Shown here: in pieces, positions 1 to 8,207 of the stretch | Position numbering within the stretch: position 1 is the stretch's first letter | How the letters are laid out: each line of letters begins with the position of its first letter | DNA from: Lachnospiraceae bacterium | GTDB lineage: Bacteria > Bacillota > Clostridia > Lachnospirales > Lachnospiraceae | NCBI GenBank assembly: GCA_017550535.1 | Contig: JAFZOS010000086.1 | Span: 1 to 55,696, forward strand | Direction: 5' to 3' | DNA: 55,696 bases | Notes under the pieces: model-generated | What the model was told of the DNA's origin: nothing | What the model saw: the letters and a program-made list of their open reading frames with translations, nothing else | Database searches by the model: none | Position numbers and translations under genes: made by a program

Positions 1-81
1 CGCCCCAACTTTTTGTCGAATGAATTAAAGTCAAGTATCCGCGGGCTAACCGAGCTTTACAGCAGAGTACCTAAGTTGTAA
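1..81 (+). CDS. C-terminal end of an upstream gene (partial)
   Basis: Frame 1 is open from the window edge to a TAA at 79-81, giving 26 residues that end in SRVPKL. The other two forward frames hit stops within the first 30 bases. The stop lies 36 bases before hydC with no terminator between, so this is probably the preceding gene of the hydrogenase operon. Clostridial hyd operons often carry a sensor kinase-like or ferredoxin-like gene here, but too little is visible to name the family. Confidence 0.5.
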   Translation, partial: RPNFLSNELKSSIRGLTELYSRVPKL

Positions 82-117
82 AATTAATCTATAAATGTTT
101 TCACAGGAGGTATTTCA

Positions 118-603
118 ATGGCGAAACTAAATGCCGCCGCAAAGGCGCAGATCGAAGAGATCTGCAACAGGTATAAGGGGGAAAAAACACCGCTTATGAT
201 GATCCTTTCGGATATCCAGAACGAGTACGGATACATCCCGCTTGAGGTTCAGGAGCTGGTGTCTGAAAAGACCGGGATCGCGGTTGCCGAGATCTACGGT
301 GTTGTTACTTTCTATTCATTTTTCTCACTCACTCCGAAGGGGAAATATGTGATCGGCTGCTGCCTCGGTACGGCATGTTACGTCAAGGGAGCGCAGATAG
401 TCATCGACCGTTTTTCGGAGCTTTTGGGGATCGGCCCCGGTCAGACAACCGAGGACGGCCTTTTCACACTCGATGCCTTAAGATGCATAGGAGCCTGCGG
501 TATAGCACCGGCAGTAAGCATTAACGGTAAGGTATACCCTAAGGTTGATGTTGAAGAGGTAGAAGGCATAATAGAATCATACAGGAAGGAGGCATCGGCA
601 TGA
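118..603 (+). CDS. hydC: Bifurcating [FeFe]-hydrogenase subunit HydC (NuoE-like, 2Fe-2S)
   Basis: This 161-residue protein belongs to the NuoE / 24-kDa complex I family. In trimeric electron-bifurcating hydrogenases it is the small [2Fe-2S] subunit that works beside the flavin subunit. The four cluster cysteines are visible as the GCCLGTAC segment (about residues 78-86) and RCIGACG (about 122-128), with the family GVVTFYSFF stretch upstream. The start is set by AGGAGG about 8 bases before the ATG. It overlaps hydB by 4 bases (ATGA), which implies translational coupling. The order HydC-HydB-HydA is diagnostic for the cytoplasmic NADH/ferredoxin-dependent enzyme, which here would make or oxidise H2 during fermentation. 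Confidence 0.93.
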   Translation: MAKLNAAAKAQIEEICNRYKGEKTPLMMILSDIQNEYGYIPLEVQELVSEKTGIAVAEIYGVVTFYSFFSLTPKGKYVIGCCLGTACYVKGAQIVIDRFSELLGIGPGQTTEDGLFTLDALRCIGACGIAPAVSINGKVYPKVDVEEVEGIIESYRKEASA

Positions 604-2489
604 ATCAGATAACTTCCTTTGAAGAACTGGATAAAATAAGTGTGGAATGCGAAAAAAGCATGAAGGACAAATTAAACGGTGCCGATAATATGCGCCATAT
701 CGTTATGTGCGGCGGTACCGGCTGTCTTTCGAGCAATTCAAAAGAGATCGCCGAAAAGTTTGAGAAGGTGCTCGCCAAGAAGGGTTTAAACCAGAAGGCG
801 ACAATCAATCTCGCAGGCTGTTTCGGTTTCTGTTCACAGGGACCATTTGTAAAGATATATCCCGAAGATACGCTTTACAGGCTTGTATCTCTGGATGATG
901 TCGAGGAGATAGTTGAATCCGATATAGGACGCGGCGAAGTTGTTGAGCGTCTTTTATATGTCGATCCCGTTTCCGGCGAAAAGGTATCTAAGCAGGATGA
1001 TATCAATTTCTATAAAAAGCAGCGCAGGATAGCACTCCACGGCTGCGGCGTAATAAATCCCGAGGACTTAAACGAAGCTCTCGGTTTCGGCGCGTTTAAG
1101 GGACTTGAAAAAGCGCTTTCGATGACTCCCAAGGAAGTGGCGGATCTTGTCCTTCTTTCGGGACTCAGGGGTCGCGGAGGCGGCGGATTCCCTGCGGGAC
1201 GTAAGTGGATGTTCGCCCTCGGTTCCGAAGGCGATGAAAAATACGTTGTATGTAACGGTGACGAAGGCGATCCGGGAGCGTTCATGGACCGTTCAATACT
1301 TGAGGGTAATCCGCTGGCGGTTATCGAAGGCATGATGATCGCTGCCTATGCGATCGGAGCACACGAGGGTTATTTCTATGTACGTGCGGAGTATCCCATT
1401 GCCGTTGCCAGGCTTAAAAAAGCGATCGAGAATGCAAGGGAAGCCGGGCTTCTCGGAAAGAACATACTCGGCAGCGGATTTGATTTTGACTGCAGTATAA
1501 GGCTTGGCGCCGGCGCGTTTGTCTGCGGTGAGGAAACGGCCCTTCTTAATTCGATAGAGGGTAAGCGCGGAATGCCCAGGCCCCGTCCTCCGTTCCCTGC
1601 GGTTAAGGGACTTTGGGGCAAGCCTACCATCGTAAACAATGTCGAGACGCTTGCCTGCGTTCCGTATATCCTGCGTGAAGGTGCAGCCGAATTTGCAAAG
1701 GTAGGAACCGAAGGATCAAAGGGAACCAAGGTGTTTGCACTCGGTGGAAAGGTAAACAACGTTGGTCTTGTCGAAGTACCCATGGGAACGACCTTAAGGG
1801 AACTCATATTTGATATAGGCGAAGGCATACCGAACGGCAAGAAGTTTAAGGCCATCCAGACGGGCGGCCCTTCGGGCGGATGTCTTACTGAGGAATTTCT
1901 GGATGAACCCATTGATTTTGACAACCTTGTTCAGAAGGGCTCGATGATGGGTTCGGGCGGTGCCATCGTAATGGATGAAGACAACTGTATGGTGGATGTT
2001 GCCAAGTTCTACATGGAATTTATCTGCGATGAATCCTGCGGCAAATGTTCTCCCTGCCGTGTCGGCACAAAGAGGATACTTGAGATATTAACAAGGATCA
2101 CCGAAGGCAAGGGCGAGCTGGAAGACCTTGACACACTTGAGGAGCTTTCAAAGACCATCCGTAAAAATTCCCTGTGCGCTCTCGGTCAGACGGCAGCCAA
2201 TCCCGTCAATTCGACTCTCAGGCATTTCAGGGACGAGTATATCGCTCATATAGTCGATAAGCGTTGTCCCGCCCATGTATGTAAGAGCCTGATGCAGTAC
2301 AAGATCAATCCCGATATCTGTATCGGATGCGGACTGTGCGCAAGGAACTGTCCTGCGGAATGTATCTCGCGCACCCATTATATTCCGGAAGGCCACAAGC
2401 TTGCTTCGTTTGAGATCGATCAGGAGAAGTGCGCTAAGTGCGGCCTGTGTAAGAGTAACTGTAAATTCAACGCAATAACCAAGGACTAA
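600..2489 (+). CDS. hydB: Bifurcating [FeFe]-hydrogenase subunit HydB (NuoF-like flavoprotein)
   Basis: This 629-residue NuoF-type subunit carries FMN and the NAD(H) site and is the likely electron-bifurcating centre. Domains in order are an N-terminal thioredoxin-like [2Fe-2S] domain (CGGTGC ... AGCFGFC, about residues 37-80), the FMN/NADH core with GRGGGGFPAGRKW (about 191-203) and GDEGDPGAFMDRS, the [4Fe-4S] motif SCGKCSPCRVGT (about 480-491), and two C-terminal ferredoxin-type [4Fe-4S] motifs (CIGCGLCARNC and CAKCGLCKSNC). Both end domains are typical of HydB rather than respiratory NuoF. It starts inside the hydC stop and ends 14 bases before hydA, so the three genes form one operon. Confidence 0.94.
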   Translation: MNQITSFEELDKISVECEKSMKDKLNGADNMRHIVMCGGTGCLSSNSKEIAEKFEKVLAKKGLNQKATINLAGCFGFCSQGPFVKIYPEDTLYRLVSLDDVEEIVESDIGRGEVVERLLYVDPVSGEKVSKQDDINFYKKQRRIALHGCGVINPEDLNEALGFGAFKGLEKALSMTPKEVADLVLLSGLRGRGGGGFPAGRKWMFALGSEGDEKYVVCNGDEGDPGAFMDRSILEGNPLAVIEGMMIAAYAIGAHEGYFYVRAEYPIAVARLKKAIENAREAGLLGKNILGSGFDFDCSIRLGAGAFVCGEETALLNSIEGKRGMPRPRPPFPAVKGLWGKPTIVNNVETLACVPYILREGAAEFAKVGTEGSKGTKVFALGGKVNNVGLVEVPMGTTLRELIFDIGEGIPNGKKFKAIQTGGPSGGCLTEEFLDEPIDFDNLVQKGSMMGSGGAIVMDEDNCMVDVAKFYMEFICDESCGKCSPCRVGTKRILEILTRITEGKGELEDLDTLEELSKTIRKNSLCALGQTAANPVNSTLRHFRDEYIAHIVDKRCPAHVCKSLMQYKINPDICIGCGLCARNCPAECISRTHYIPEGHKLASFEIDQEKCAKCGLCKSNCKFNAITKD

Positions 2490-2503
2490 GGAGGGACCTG
2501 AAT

Positions 2504-4282
2504 ATGTCATTGATCAATATAAAAATAGAGGGCATTCCATATCAGGTTGAAGACGGGCAGACCATTCTGGAAGCGGCAAGGGCATGCGGTTATGAGATCC
2601 CTTCCCTCTGCTACTTTAACCACGGCGAATGTTCACAGGGTTCCTGCCGCGTATGCCTTGTTGAAGTAAAAGGCGCAAGGGGACTTGTGGCAAGCTGTGT
2701 ATATCCCGTAAATGACGGTATGGAGATAAGCATATCATCGGCTGAAGCAGTAGCTGCCAGGAGAAGGAGCGTTGAGCTTCTGTTATCCGATCACAATCAG
2801 TTCTGTCAGGCCTGCGACAAGAACGGAAAGTGCGAACTTCTCCACGTTGCAAATGTTACCGATGCAAGGTCGGGCGTGTTCTCCGGCTCACACAGTGAGA
2901 CTCATTTAGACGAGGTCGCGCCCGGACTTGTAAGGGATACTTCCAAGTGTATCCTCTGCGGAAGGTGTATAGAAAGGTGTAAGAGTGCACATGGGCTCGG
3001 TATCCTCGGATTTGAGAACAGGGGCTTTAATACCTTTGTTTCTCCGGCGGATGACCGTTCGTTTAACGACAGCCCGTGCATCCAGTGCGGACAGTGCGTA
3101 CTTGTATGTCCCACGGGAGCATTAATGGAGCATTCGGAAATAGATAAGGTGGATCATGCCTTAAGGTACGGAAAGAAGATAGTCATCGCCCAGGCGGCAC
3201 CCGCTGTAAGGGCTGCGCTCGGCGAGGAATTCGGATATAAGATCGGAACTCCGGTAACAGGCAAGATGATAGCCGCCATGAGGAGGCTCGGATTCCACAG
3301 GATATACGATGTAAACTTCGGCGCCGACCTTACCATAATGGAAGAGGGAACGGAGCTCCTTGACCGTCTTAAGAATGACGGAGTCCTTCCGATGATCACA
3401 TCATGCTCACCCGGCTGGGTCAACTATGCCGAGTATAAATACGGCGATCTTCTGCCGCATCTCTCGTCATGCAAGTCGCCTCATCAGATGCAGGGAGCGA
3501 TAATAAAGTCATACTGGGCAAAGAAGAATGATGTTAAGCCCGAGGATATATTTGTTGTTTCCGTTATGCCGTGTACCGCGAAGAAATTCGAGCGGCAGCG
3601 TGAACAGCTTAAGGTTAACGGACTTCCCGATGTTGATGCCGTTATAACGACAAGGGAACTTGCAAGGATGATCAAGCGTGCAGGTATCATATTTGACAGG
3701 CTTCCCGATGAAGACTGGGATCAGGATATCATGGGCGATTACACCGGCGCGGGCGTTATCTTCGGCGTTACCGGCGGTGTTATGGAGGCTGCCCTTCGTA
3801 CCGTATATTACAAGCTTACAGGGAAAGAATCAGACCCGATCGAGTTTAAGGATGTCCGCGGCCATGATGCGGGTATAAGGGAGGCGTCAATAGATATCGA
3901 CGGAACAGTCGTAAACGTGGCAATAGCATCGGGTATGAAATCCGCAAAGGTCCTGCTTGATGATATAAGGGCGGGTAAGTCAAAGTATCATTTCATTGAG
4001 ATCATGGGCTGCCCGGGCGGCTGTATAAACGGCGGCGGCCAGCCGTATGTGCGTGAGTTCTTCCTTCCGAATGAGGACGACGATATACTTGATACGTATA
4101 AGGAGAAGCGTGCGAAGGCACTGTACAGTGAAGATGAGCGGATGACCCTGCGCCAGTCGCATAACAATCCGCAGATCATCGAGCTTTACGATAAGTTCCT
4201 AAGCGAACCGAACAGCCATAAAGCACATGAACTGCTGCATACGACTTACGCAGCCCGCGAAGGATACAACGATATAGACTAA
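2504..4282 (+). CDS. hydA: [FeFe]-hydrogenase catalytic subunit HydA
   Basis: This 592-residue catalytic subunit holds the H-cluster. The N-terminus has a plant-type [2Fe-2S] domain (Cys36, 48, 51, 65), then a His/Cys cluster segment (CQACDKNGKC), then two [4Fe-4S] ferredoxin motifs (CILCGRCIERC and CIQCGQCVLVCP). All three H-cluster signatures are intact: TSCSPGW, MPCTAKK and MGCPGGCINGGGQP. The accessory clusters and linkage to hydCB fit the trimeric bifurcating group (A3), which uses ferredoxin and NADH together. The RBS is GGAGG. A long palindromic repeat follows 8 bases after the stop. H-cluster maturases (HydEFG) are not in this window. Confidence 0.95.
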   Translation: MSLINIKIEGIPYQVEDGQTILEAARACGYEIPSLCYFNHGECSQGSCRVCLVEVKGARGLVASCVYPVNDGMEISISSAEAVAARRRSVELLLSDHNQFCQACDKNGKCELLHVANVTDARSGVFSGSHSETHLDEVAPGLVRDTSKCILCGRCIERCKSAHGLGILGFENRGFNTFVSPADDRSFNDSPCIQCGQCVLVCPTGALMEHSEIDKVDHALRYGKKIVIAQAAPAVRAALGEEFGYKIGTPVTGKMIAAMRRLGFHRIYDVNFGADLTIMEEGTELLDRLKNDGVLPMITSCSPGWVNYAEYKYGDLLPHLSSCKSPHQMQGAIIKSYWAKKNDVKPEDIFVVSVMPCTAKKFERQREQLKVNGLPDVDAVITTRELARMIKRAGIIFDRLPDEDWDQDIMGDYTGAGVIFGVTGGVMEAALRTVYYKLTGKESDPIEFKDVRGHDAGIREASIDIDGTVVNVAIASGMKSAKVLLDDIRAGKSKYHFIEIMGCPGGCINGGGQPYVREFFLPNEDDDILDTYKEKRAKALYSEDERMTLRQSHNNPQIIELYDKFLSEPNSHKAHELLHTTYAAREGYNDID

Positions 4283-4290
4283 TGTGATTC

Positions 4291-4356
4291 GGACACGGGG
4301 ACGGTTCTTCCGTCTGGTCTTTCAAAAAACCAGACGGAAGAACCGTCCCCGTGTCC
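4291..4356. repeat. Long palindromic repeat, copy 1 (GGGGACGGTTCTTCCGTC family)
   Basis: The arms at 4291-4318 and 4329-4356 are perfect 28-bp inverted repeats around a 10-base spacer. Each arm also holds a smaller internal stem (GACGG-TTCTT-CCGTC), so a cruciform or cloverleaf is possible. The element lies between the convergent ends of hydA and thrH. No T-tract follows on either strand, so it is not a classical terminator, although it could still act as an RNA stem for both genes. The same arms recur at 21128, 43192 and 51433. Confidence 0.95.
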
Positions 4357-4365
4357 TGATGTCTA

Positions 4366-4965
4366 TTACAATACTTCTTTGATCGCTTCAAGCAATTCCC
4401 CATATTCCTCAAATGCCGGGTACTGCGGATAGTCCTTCTTTATCTGCTCGGTACTCCTGAATAAAAAGCCTGCTTTGCTTGCCTGTATCATTCCGAGATC
4501 GTTGAAAGAATCACCCGCCGCGATCGTATCAAATCCCATCGCCTGAAGTCCCTTTACGGTAGTAAGCTTTGACTTTTCACAGCGCATTTTGAATCCGGTT
4601 ATCTCGCCGTTATCGGCTGCTATAAGTTCGTTGCAGAAAAGTGAAGGATAACCTAACTTTTTCATAAGCGGCATCGCGAACTGATAGAAGGTATCGCTTA
4701 ACACTATGACCTGCGTCAGGCTCCTTAGTTCATCGAGGAATTCCTTTGCCCCCTCAAACGGATCTATAGTTGCGATCGTATCCTGAATCTCCTTAAGCCC
4801 GAGCCCATGCTCCTTAAGGATACCGATCCTGAAATTCATAAGTTTATCATAGTCGGGCTCATCCCTTGTAGTCCTCCTTAGCTCCGGTATCCCCGTCGCC
4901 TCCGAAAACGCGATCCAAATTTCGGGTACGAGTACCCCTTCCATATCCAGGCAAACTATGTTCAT
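4366..4965 (-). CDS. thrH: ThrH-type HAD phosphatase (phosphoserine phosphatase / homoserine phosphotransferase)
   Basis: This 199-residue HAD-superfamily protein matches ThrH in length and motifs. Motif I is DMEGVLVPE with Asp7 and Glu9, motif II is VLSDTFYQF, and the C-terminal acidic motif is GDSFNDLGM. ThrH removes phosphate from phosphoserine and can move it to homoserine, feeding serine or threonine synthesis in the cytoplasm. The start is supported by GGAGG 9 bases upstream. It is transcribed alone, convergent with hydA and divergent from the gene at 5223. A TATAAT on the minus strand (5011 down to 5006) is a likely -10. Assignment to ThrH rather than SerB rests on the DMEG and SDTFYQF signatures. 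Confidence 0.85.
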   Translation of the reverse strand: MNIVCLDMEGVLVPEIWIAFSEATGIPELRRTTRDEPDYDKLMNFRIGILKEHGLGLKEIQDTIATIDPFEGAKEFLDELRSLTQVIVLSDTFYQFAMPLMKKLGYPSLFCNELIAADNGEITGFKMRCEKSKLTTVKGLQAMGFDTIAAGDSFNDLGMIQASKAGFLFRSTEQIKKDYPQYPAFEEYGELLEAIKEVL

Positions 4966-5030
4966 ATTATGTAAACCTCCATATCGTATTTATTTTGACA
5001 TAGGTATTATATACATGCCGATGAGATTAA

Positions 5031-5097
5031 GGTGTTGAGCACTTCCATAAGCAAACGATTACGACATGTCGGTTTGCGTTGGAAGTGTCGAAACACC
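5031..5097. repeat. Imperfect 67-bp inverted repeat upstream of thrH
   Basis: Three paired blocks are separated by small internal loops: GGTGTT/AACACC, CACTTCC/GGAAGTG and GCAAAC/GTTTGC, closing over about 15 bases. It lies in the divergent space between thrH and the 5223 gene, just upstream of the proposed thrH -10 site. It could be an extended operator, a small structured RNA, or the relic of a palindromic element. It is unrelated in sequence to the GGGGACGG repeats. Confidence 0.7.
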
Positions 5098-5182
5098 GTA
5101 GTCAAGTATAGCATACATATAATTTATGTGTACAATTTTATATAAAAAAAGTGAATAAATGTATCACAACCGCAAAATCATG

Positions 5183-5191
5183 TGATATAAT
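5183..5191 (+). promoter_or_regulatory. Extended -10 promoter for the 5223 gene
   Basis: TGaTATAAT is a consensus extended -10 element with no clear -35. It places transcription start near 5198, about 25 bases before the ATG at 5223, and argues against the longer reading from 5151. Confidence 0.55.
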
Positions 5192-5222
5192 TAATCTTCG
5201 GGGAGCAAACGAAAGGTTTGTA

Positions 5223-5561
5223 ATGTTAGACAAGCATAAAACAGTCATCAAATGGTATGAATATGATCATTCCAAGCTGTATGAAAAGGTTGAATCAGAA
5301 GACGTAACGGATGAGAGTACAGATGAACCCGAAGTCGAACAGGCTGAGGAAGAAAAGGCTTCCCTTACGGGTGATTCTGATATGGACGATGAAGTGGCAA
5401 GGATCATGGCGGCATTTTCCGGAGCAAAACAGAACAGCGTTGACGATGTGTTCGCAAAAATGGCCGAAGAGGAAAACCAGGATGCGCTTGTGGCATCGAT
5501 CTGTGCTCCGAAGCAGAATAATGTCGACGATCTTATCATGAAAGCAAGGGATAATAAATAA
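5223..5561 (+). CDS. Small acidic protein with a repeated KQN-VDD motif (unknown)
   Basis: I do not recognise this 112-residue protein. It opens with a basic/aromatic segment (MLDKHKTVIKWYEYDHSKLYEKV), continues with an acidic low-complexity stretch (about residues 25-55), and ends with two related segments, AKQNSVDDVFAKM and PKQNNVDDLIMKA, about 30 residues apart. There is no signal peptide or membrane segment. The ATG at 5223 is chosen over an upstream in-frame ATG at 5151 because the extended -10 at 5183 lies between them and AAAGG precedes 5223. It is followed 24 bases later by the FMN-barrel gene, so the two are probably co-transcribed. The repeats could be short partner-binding motifs. 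Confidence 0.65.
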   Translation: MLDKHKTVIKWYEYDHSKLYEKVESEDVTDESTDEPEVEQAEEEKASLTGDSDMDDEVARIMAAFSGAKQNSVDDVFAKMAEEENQDALVASICAPKQNNVDDLIMKARDNK

Positions 5562-5585
5562 AGCAAATTTTGGAGGTGACAATAT

Positions 5586-5978
5586 ATGGAAAAGGTAGCT
5601 GAATTCTTAAAGGAAGCAGGAACATATTATCTTGCCACGGTTGATGGCGATCAGCCAAGGGTAAGGCCGTTCGGAACGGTCAATATTTTTGAGGGTAAGC
5701 TGTATATCCAGACGGGAAAGGTAAAAGACGTATCAAAACAGATACATAAAAACCCGAAGGTTGAACTGTGTGCTTTTAAGGACGGCGACTGGTTAAGGGT
5801 TGCCGGAACGCTTGTCGAGGATGACAGGGTAGAGGCAAGGCAGTCGATGCTTGATGCTTATCCTTCGCTTCAGGCAATGTATAAAGCGGATGACGGCAAT
5901 ACGGAAGTTTTTTACATTAAGGATGCCACCGCGACCTTCAGTTCATTTACGAAAGCGCCGGAAACGGTAAAATTCTGA
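5586..5978 (+). CDS. Pyridoxamine 5'-phosphate oxidase-like FMN split-barrel protein
   Basis: This 130-residue single-domain protein has the split-barrel flavin-reductase/PNPOx-like pattern: YYLATVDGDQPRVRPFG near the N-terminus, then the KLYIQTGKVKDVSKQI strand-helix and a VELCAFKDGDWLRVAGT strand. Small family members bind FMN, F420 or haem and act as general reductases; the substrate cannot be read from sequence. The start is set by GGAGGTGA 7 bases upstream. It lies between two unrecognised genes in the same direction (gaps of 24 and 18 bases) and so probably belongs to a three-gene unit. Confidence 0.82.
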   Translation: MEKVAEFLKEAGTYYLATVDGDQPRVRPFGTVNIFEGKLYIQTGKVKDVSKQIHKNPKVELCAFKDGDWLRVAGTLVEDDRVEARQSMLDAYPSLQAMYKADDGNTEVFYIKDATATFSSFTKAPETVKF

Positions 5979-5996
5979 TCGGAGCTTAATCTTTTT

Positions 5997-7502
5997 ATGA
6001 AAAGCATTTTTGAACGGATTGATGAGGTTGTTAAGGAGAACGGCTGTGTTCCGGCAGGTTATGTGCTTGAGGAAGCATTAAAGCCGGGTGAGATCCCCTG
6101 TGTGCATATGGGCGAGCAGGAAGGATTATTAAGGCATCCCGGGAAGCCGGCAGGCAGGGATGAGCTTAAAAAGGCGGTCGGTATCATAAAGGAAAGCTTA
6201 AAGATAAATGCCCGTCTCGCAGTGCATTCTTTTGACGATAATAACCTGGGATTCCGCGTGGCGGATATAAGGGGGCAGCTCCTTAAGAACATAGTTGACA
6301 ACATAAAGGATTACGATCCGCATAAGCTTTCCACACTGGCCTATTCGCTCGTTATCTTCGGCAAAAAGCTTGAGACCGTAAAGCTCGGTCTGCTGCTCCT
6401 TGTATTGTTTAATTTTGCCGATGACGAAGTGGTAAAGAAGCACCTTATTACTCTCGGCCTGTATGAGGAATTCACGAGTTACGTCATCTCTAACGTATCC
6501 GGCTGGCCGGAGGAAACGAGGGATCACGTTTACTATGTATATGCACAGAAATTAAACGGCTGGGGCAAGATAAATGCCATGGACCGTATCGAGCCCATCA
6601 ATGATGAGGTTAAGGAATGGATCCTATGTAACGGATGCAGCAATGATATAAACTTCGGCTACCTGGGAAGGATCGCATACGATAAGAGCGGCGTTGAGGA
6701 AAGGCTTATAAAGGGGAACCTTACAAGTGAGGAGATGCAGGGCGCAAGGGATATAATGCGCGGTCTTTTGATAGGGGGAGAATCAGGCGACCTTAAGGGA
6801 CTTGATAATCCCGCAAGGTTTGCAAGGGCTTATCTTAACGAGCAGGTCTCGCACACCGTAAGGCTTGAAGATATCTCGAACATGTATGAACTCCGTACCT
6901 TCCTGCGTGACTGGGATAAGCAGGGAGTAAACGATGATGCGGAGGCGGCGCTTAAGCTCATCGAAAGGATATTAAGCTTATCGGATGCCGAGGAAATGAT
7001 CCGCGAAGGACTTCTTTACGACCCGGATATCGCCGTATGTGCGGCAAGGGACGGAAGCATAGATATTTCGGGTGAGCTTTTAAAGCTCATGAAGGGTGAT
7101 ATTGAAAAGTACTGCAGATACTCACCGTACTTCCTTGCGGATGACCGCTATGTTAAGGAATTCCTTGATATCTGCGAGCACAAATTAAACGGATATGATT
7201 TTGATGTGGTACCTACCGACCAGGAAACGGCAGACGTAAAGACCTGGCGTCTTGATAAGGTGCTTAAATATCTTGGGAAATATCCCGGAATGGGCAGCAA
7301 GATCGTAGTCGCGGCCATGGGTTCCGTCATTCCGAATTACAGGTTTGGGGCGGCAAAGGTCATAAGGGAATGGGAGGAACTTCAGGGGAAGAACATAAAA
7401 AAGATAAGCCTCGAAGTATCCCATACGATCAAAAAAGTAAGGAAAAAGGAAACCGACGAAGCGCTTAAAAAGGAATGGGACGCGCTGGCTGATTATAAAT
7501 GA
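5997..7502 (+). CDS. Unrecognised 501-residue helical protein
   Basis: I cannot assign this to a family. It is soluble and Lys/Glu/Leu-rich, with no signal peptide and no long hydrophobic segment apart from KLGLLLLVLFNF (about residues 130-141). The helical, leucine-spaced texture suggests an all-alpha, possibly HEAT-like fold. An early stretch (VPAGYVLEEALKPGEIPCVHMGEQEG) and a Lys-rich tail (TIKKVRKKETDEALKKEW) are the most distinctive parts. The upstream GGAG is 12 bases from the ATG, longer than optimal. It sits between the FMN-barrel gene and a DJ-1-like gene in the same direction. Confidence 0.75.
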   Translation: MKSIFERIDEVVKENGCVPAGYVLEEALKPGEIPCVHMGEQEGLLRHPGKPAGRDELKKAVGIIKESLKINARLAVHSFDDNNLGFRVADIRGQLLKNIVDNIKDYDPHKLSTLAYSLVIFGKKLETVKLGLLLLVLFNFADDEVVKKHLITLGLYEEFTSYVISNVSGWPEETRDHVYYVYAQKLNGWGKINAMDRIEPINDEVKEWILCNGCSNDINFGYLGRIAYDKSGVEERLIKGNLTSEEMQGARDIMRGLLIGGESGDLKGLDNPARFARAYLNEQVSHTVRLEDISNMYELRTFLRDWDKQGVNDDAEAALKLIERILSLSDAEEMIREGLLYDPDIAVCAARDGSIDISGELLKLMKGDIEKYCRYSPYFLADDRYVKEFLDICEHKLNGYDFDVVPTDQETADVKTWRLDKVLKYLGKYPGMGSKIVVAAMGSVIPNYRFGAAKVIREWEELQGKNIKKISLEVSHTIKKVRKKETDEALKKEWDALADYK

Positions 7503-7530
7503 TTCTTAATTATTGACAGGAGACCACGGG

Positions 7531-8082
7531 ATGAAAGAAAGTTACGTTTTTTTGGCGGAAGGTTTTGAGGAGATTGAGGCACTTACGGTCGTTGACATTT
7601 TAAGGCGTGTCAACATAGCCGTTAAAACGGTTTCGATATCGGGTGAGTATAAGGTAAACGGTGCGCACGGCATAACAGTCACTGCCGACAAGCTCATAAG
7701 CAATGTCAGGTTAAACGATGCCGCACTTTTAGTGCTCCCGGGAGGAATGCCGGGGACGCTTAATTTAAAGGAGTGCGAGCCGCTTATGGATATGGTAAAG
7801 CAGTTTGCTCAGACGAACCGCCGTATCGCAGCCATCTGTGCGGCGCCTACGATACTCGGAGGACTCGGTCTTTTGGAGGGTAAGAAGGCGTGCTGCTATC
7901 CCGGGATGGAAGGCCAGCTTACCGGTGCAAAGGTATTAAAGGACGAAGTCGTGACCGACGGAAACATAACCACATCAAGGGGCTTGGGGACCGCGATCCC
8001 GTTTGCGCTTGAACTGGTGAGGATATTTGATTCTGCGACCGAGGCGGGAGCCCTGAAGAATAAGATAGTGTACGGACACTGA
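7531..8082 (+). CDS. DJ-1/PfpI family protein (ThiJ/YajL-like)
   Basis: This 183-residue protein is the usual size for DJ-1/ThiJ proteins. The N-terminal FLAEGFEEIEALTVVDILRR supplies the conserved Glu near the active site, and AICAAPTILG (about residue 103) is the nucleophile elbow with the catalytic or redox-sensitive Cys. Relatives include deglycase or chaperone proteins (YajL) and older thiazole-biosynthesis annotations; exact activity is uncertain. The ATG at 7531 is preferred to an upstream TTG at 7513 because AGGAGA lies 7 bases before it. An intrinsic terminator follows. Confidence 0.88.
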   Translation: MKESYVFLAEGFEEIEALTVVDILRRVNIAVKTVSISGEYKVNGAHGITVTADKLISNVRLNDAALLVLPGGMPGTLNLKECEPLMDMVKQFAQTNRRIAAICAAPTILGGLGLLEGKKACCYPGMEGQLTGAKVLKDEVVTDGNITTSRGLGTAIPFALELVRIFDSATEAGALKNKIVYGH

Positions 8083-8100
8083 TGAGCATACGGATATTAA

Positions 8101-8128
8101 GGCAGGCACATAAAGTGCCTGTCTTTTT
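8101..8128 (+). terminator. Intrinsic terminator after the DJ-1-like gene
   Basis: The stem GGCAGGCAC/GTGCCTGTC has a short ATAAA-type loop and is followed by TTTTT. It closes the unit that began at 5223 and isolates the tig leader downstream. Confidence 0.85.
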
Positions 8129-8192
8129 GTGTAAAGCATATTGTAAGAATCACCCTGAACGGCAAATAATACTGGTATTTGGGCAATACATG

Positions 8193-8201
8193 TGTTATAC
8201 T
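8193..8201 (+). promoter_or_regulatory. Extended -10 promoter for tig
   Basis: TGtTATACT matches an extended -10. No good -35 lies 17 bases upstream. Transcription would start near 8208, leaving a leader of about 130 bases before the tig ATG. Confidence 0.5.
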
Positions 8202-8207
8202 TGGCTC

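Noticed and set aside
1376-1924. Long minus-strand reading frame inside hydB (and similar frames inside tig, clpX, rho, mcp, ATP-grasp)
   Set aside because: These are antisense shadows caused by codon bias; no RBS, promoter or recognisable protein content.
4291-4356. The GGGGACGG palindromes as ordinary rho-independent terminators
   Set aside because: None has a T-tract, arms are far longer than terminators, and copy 4 follows a perfect terminator.
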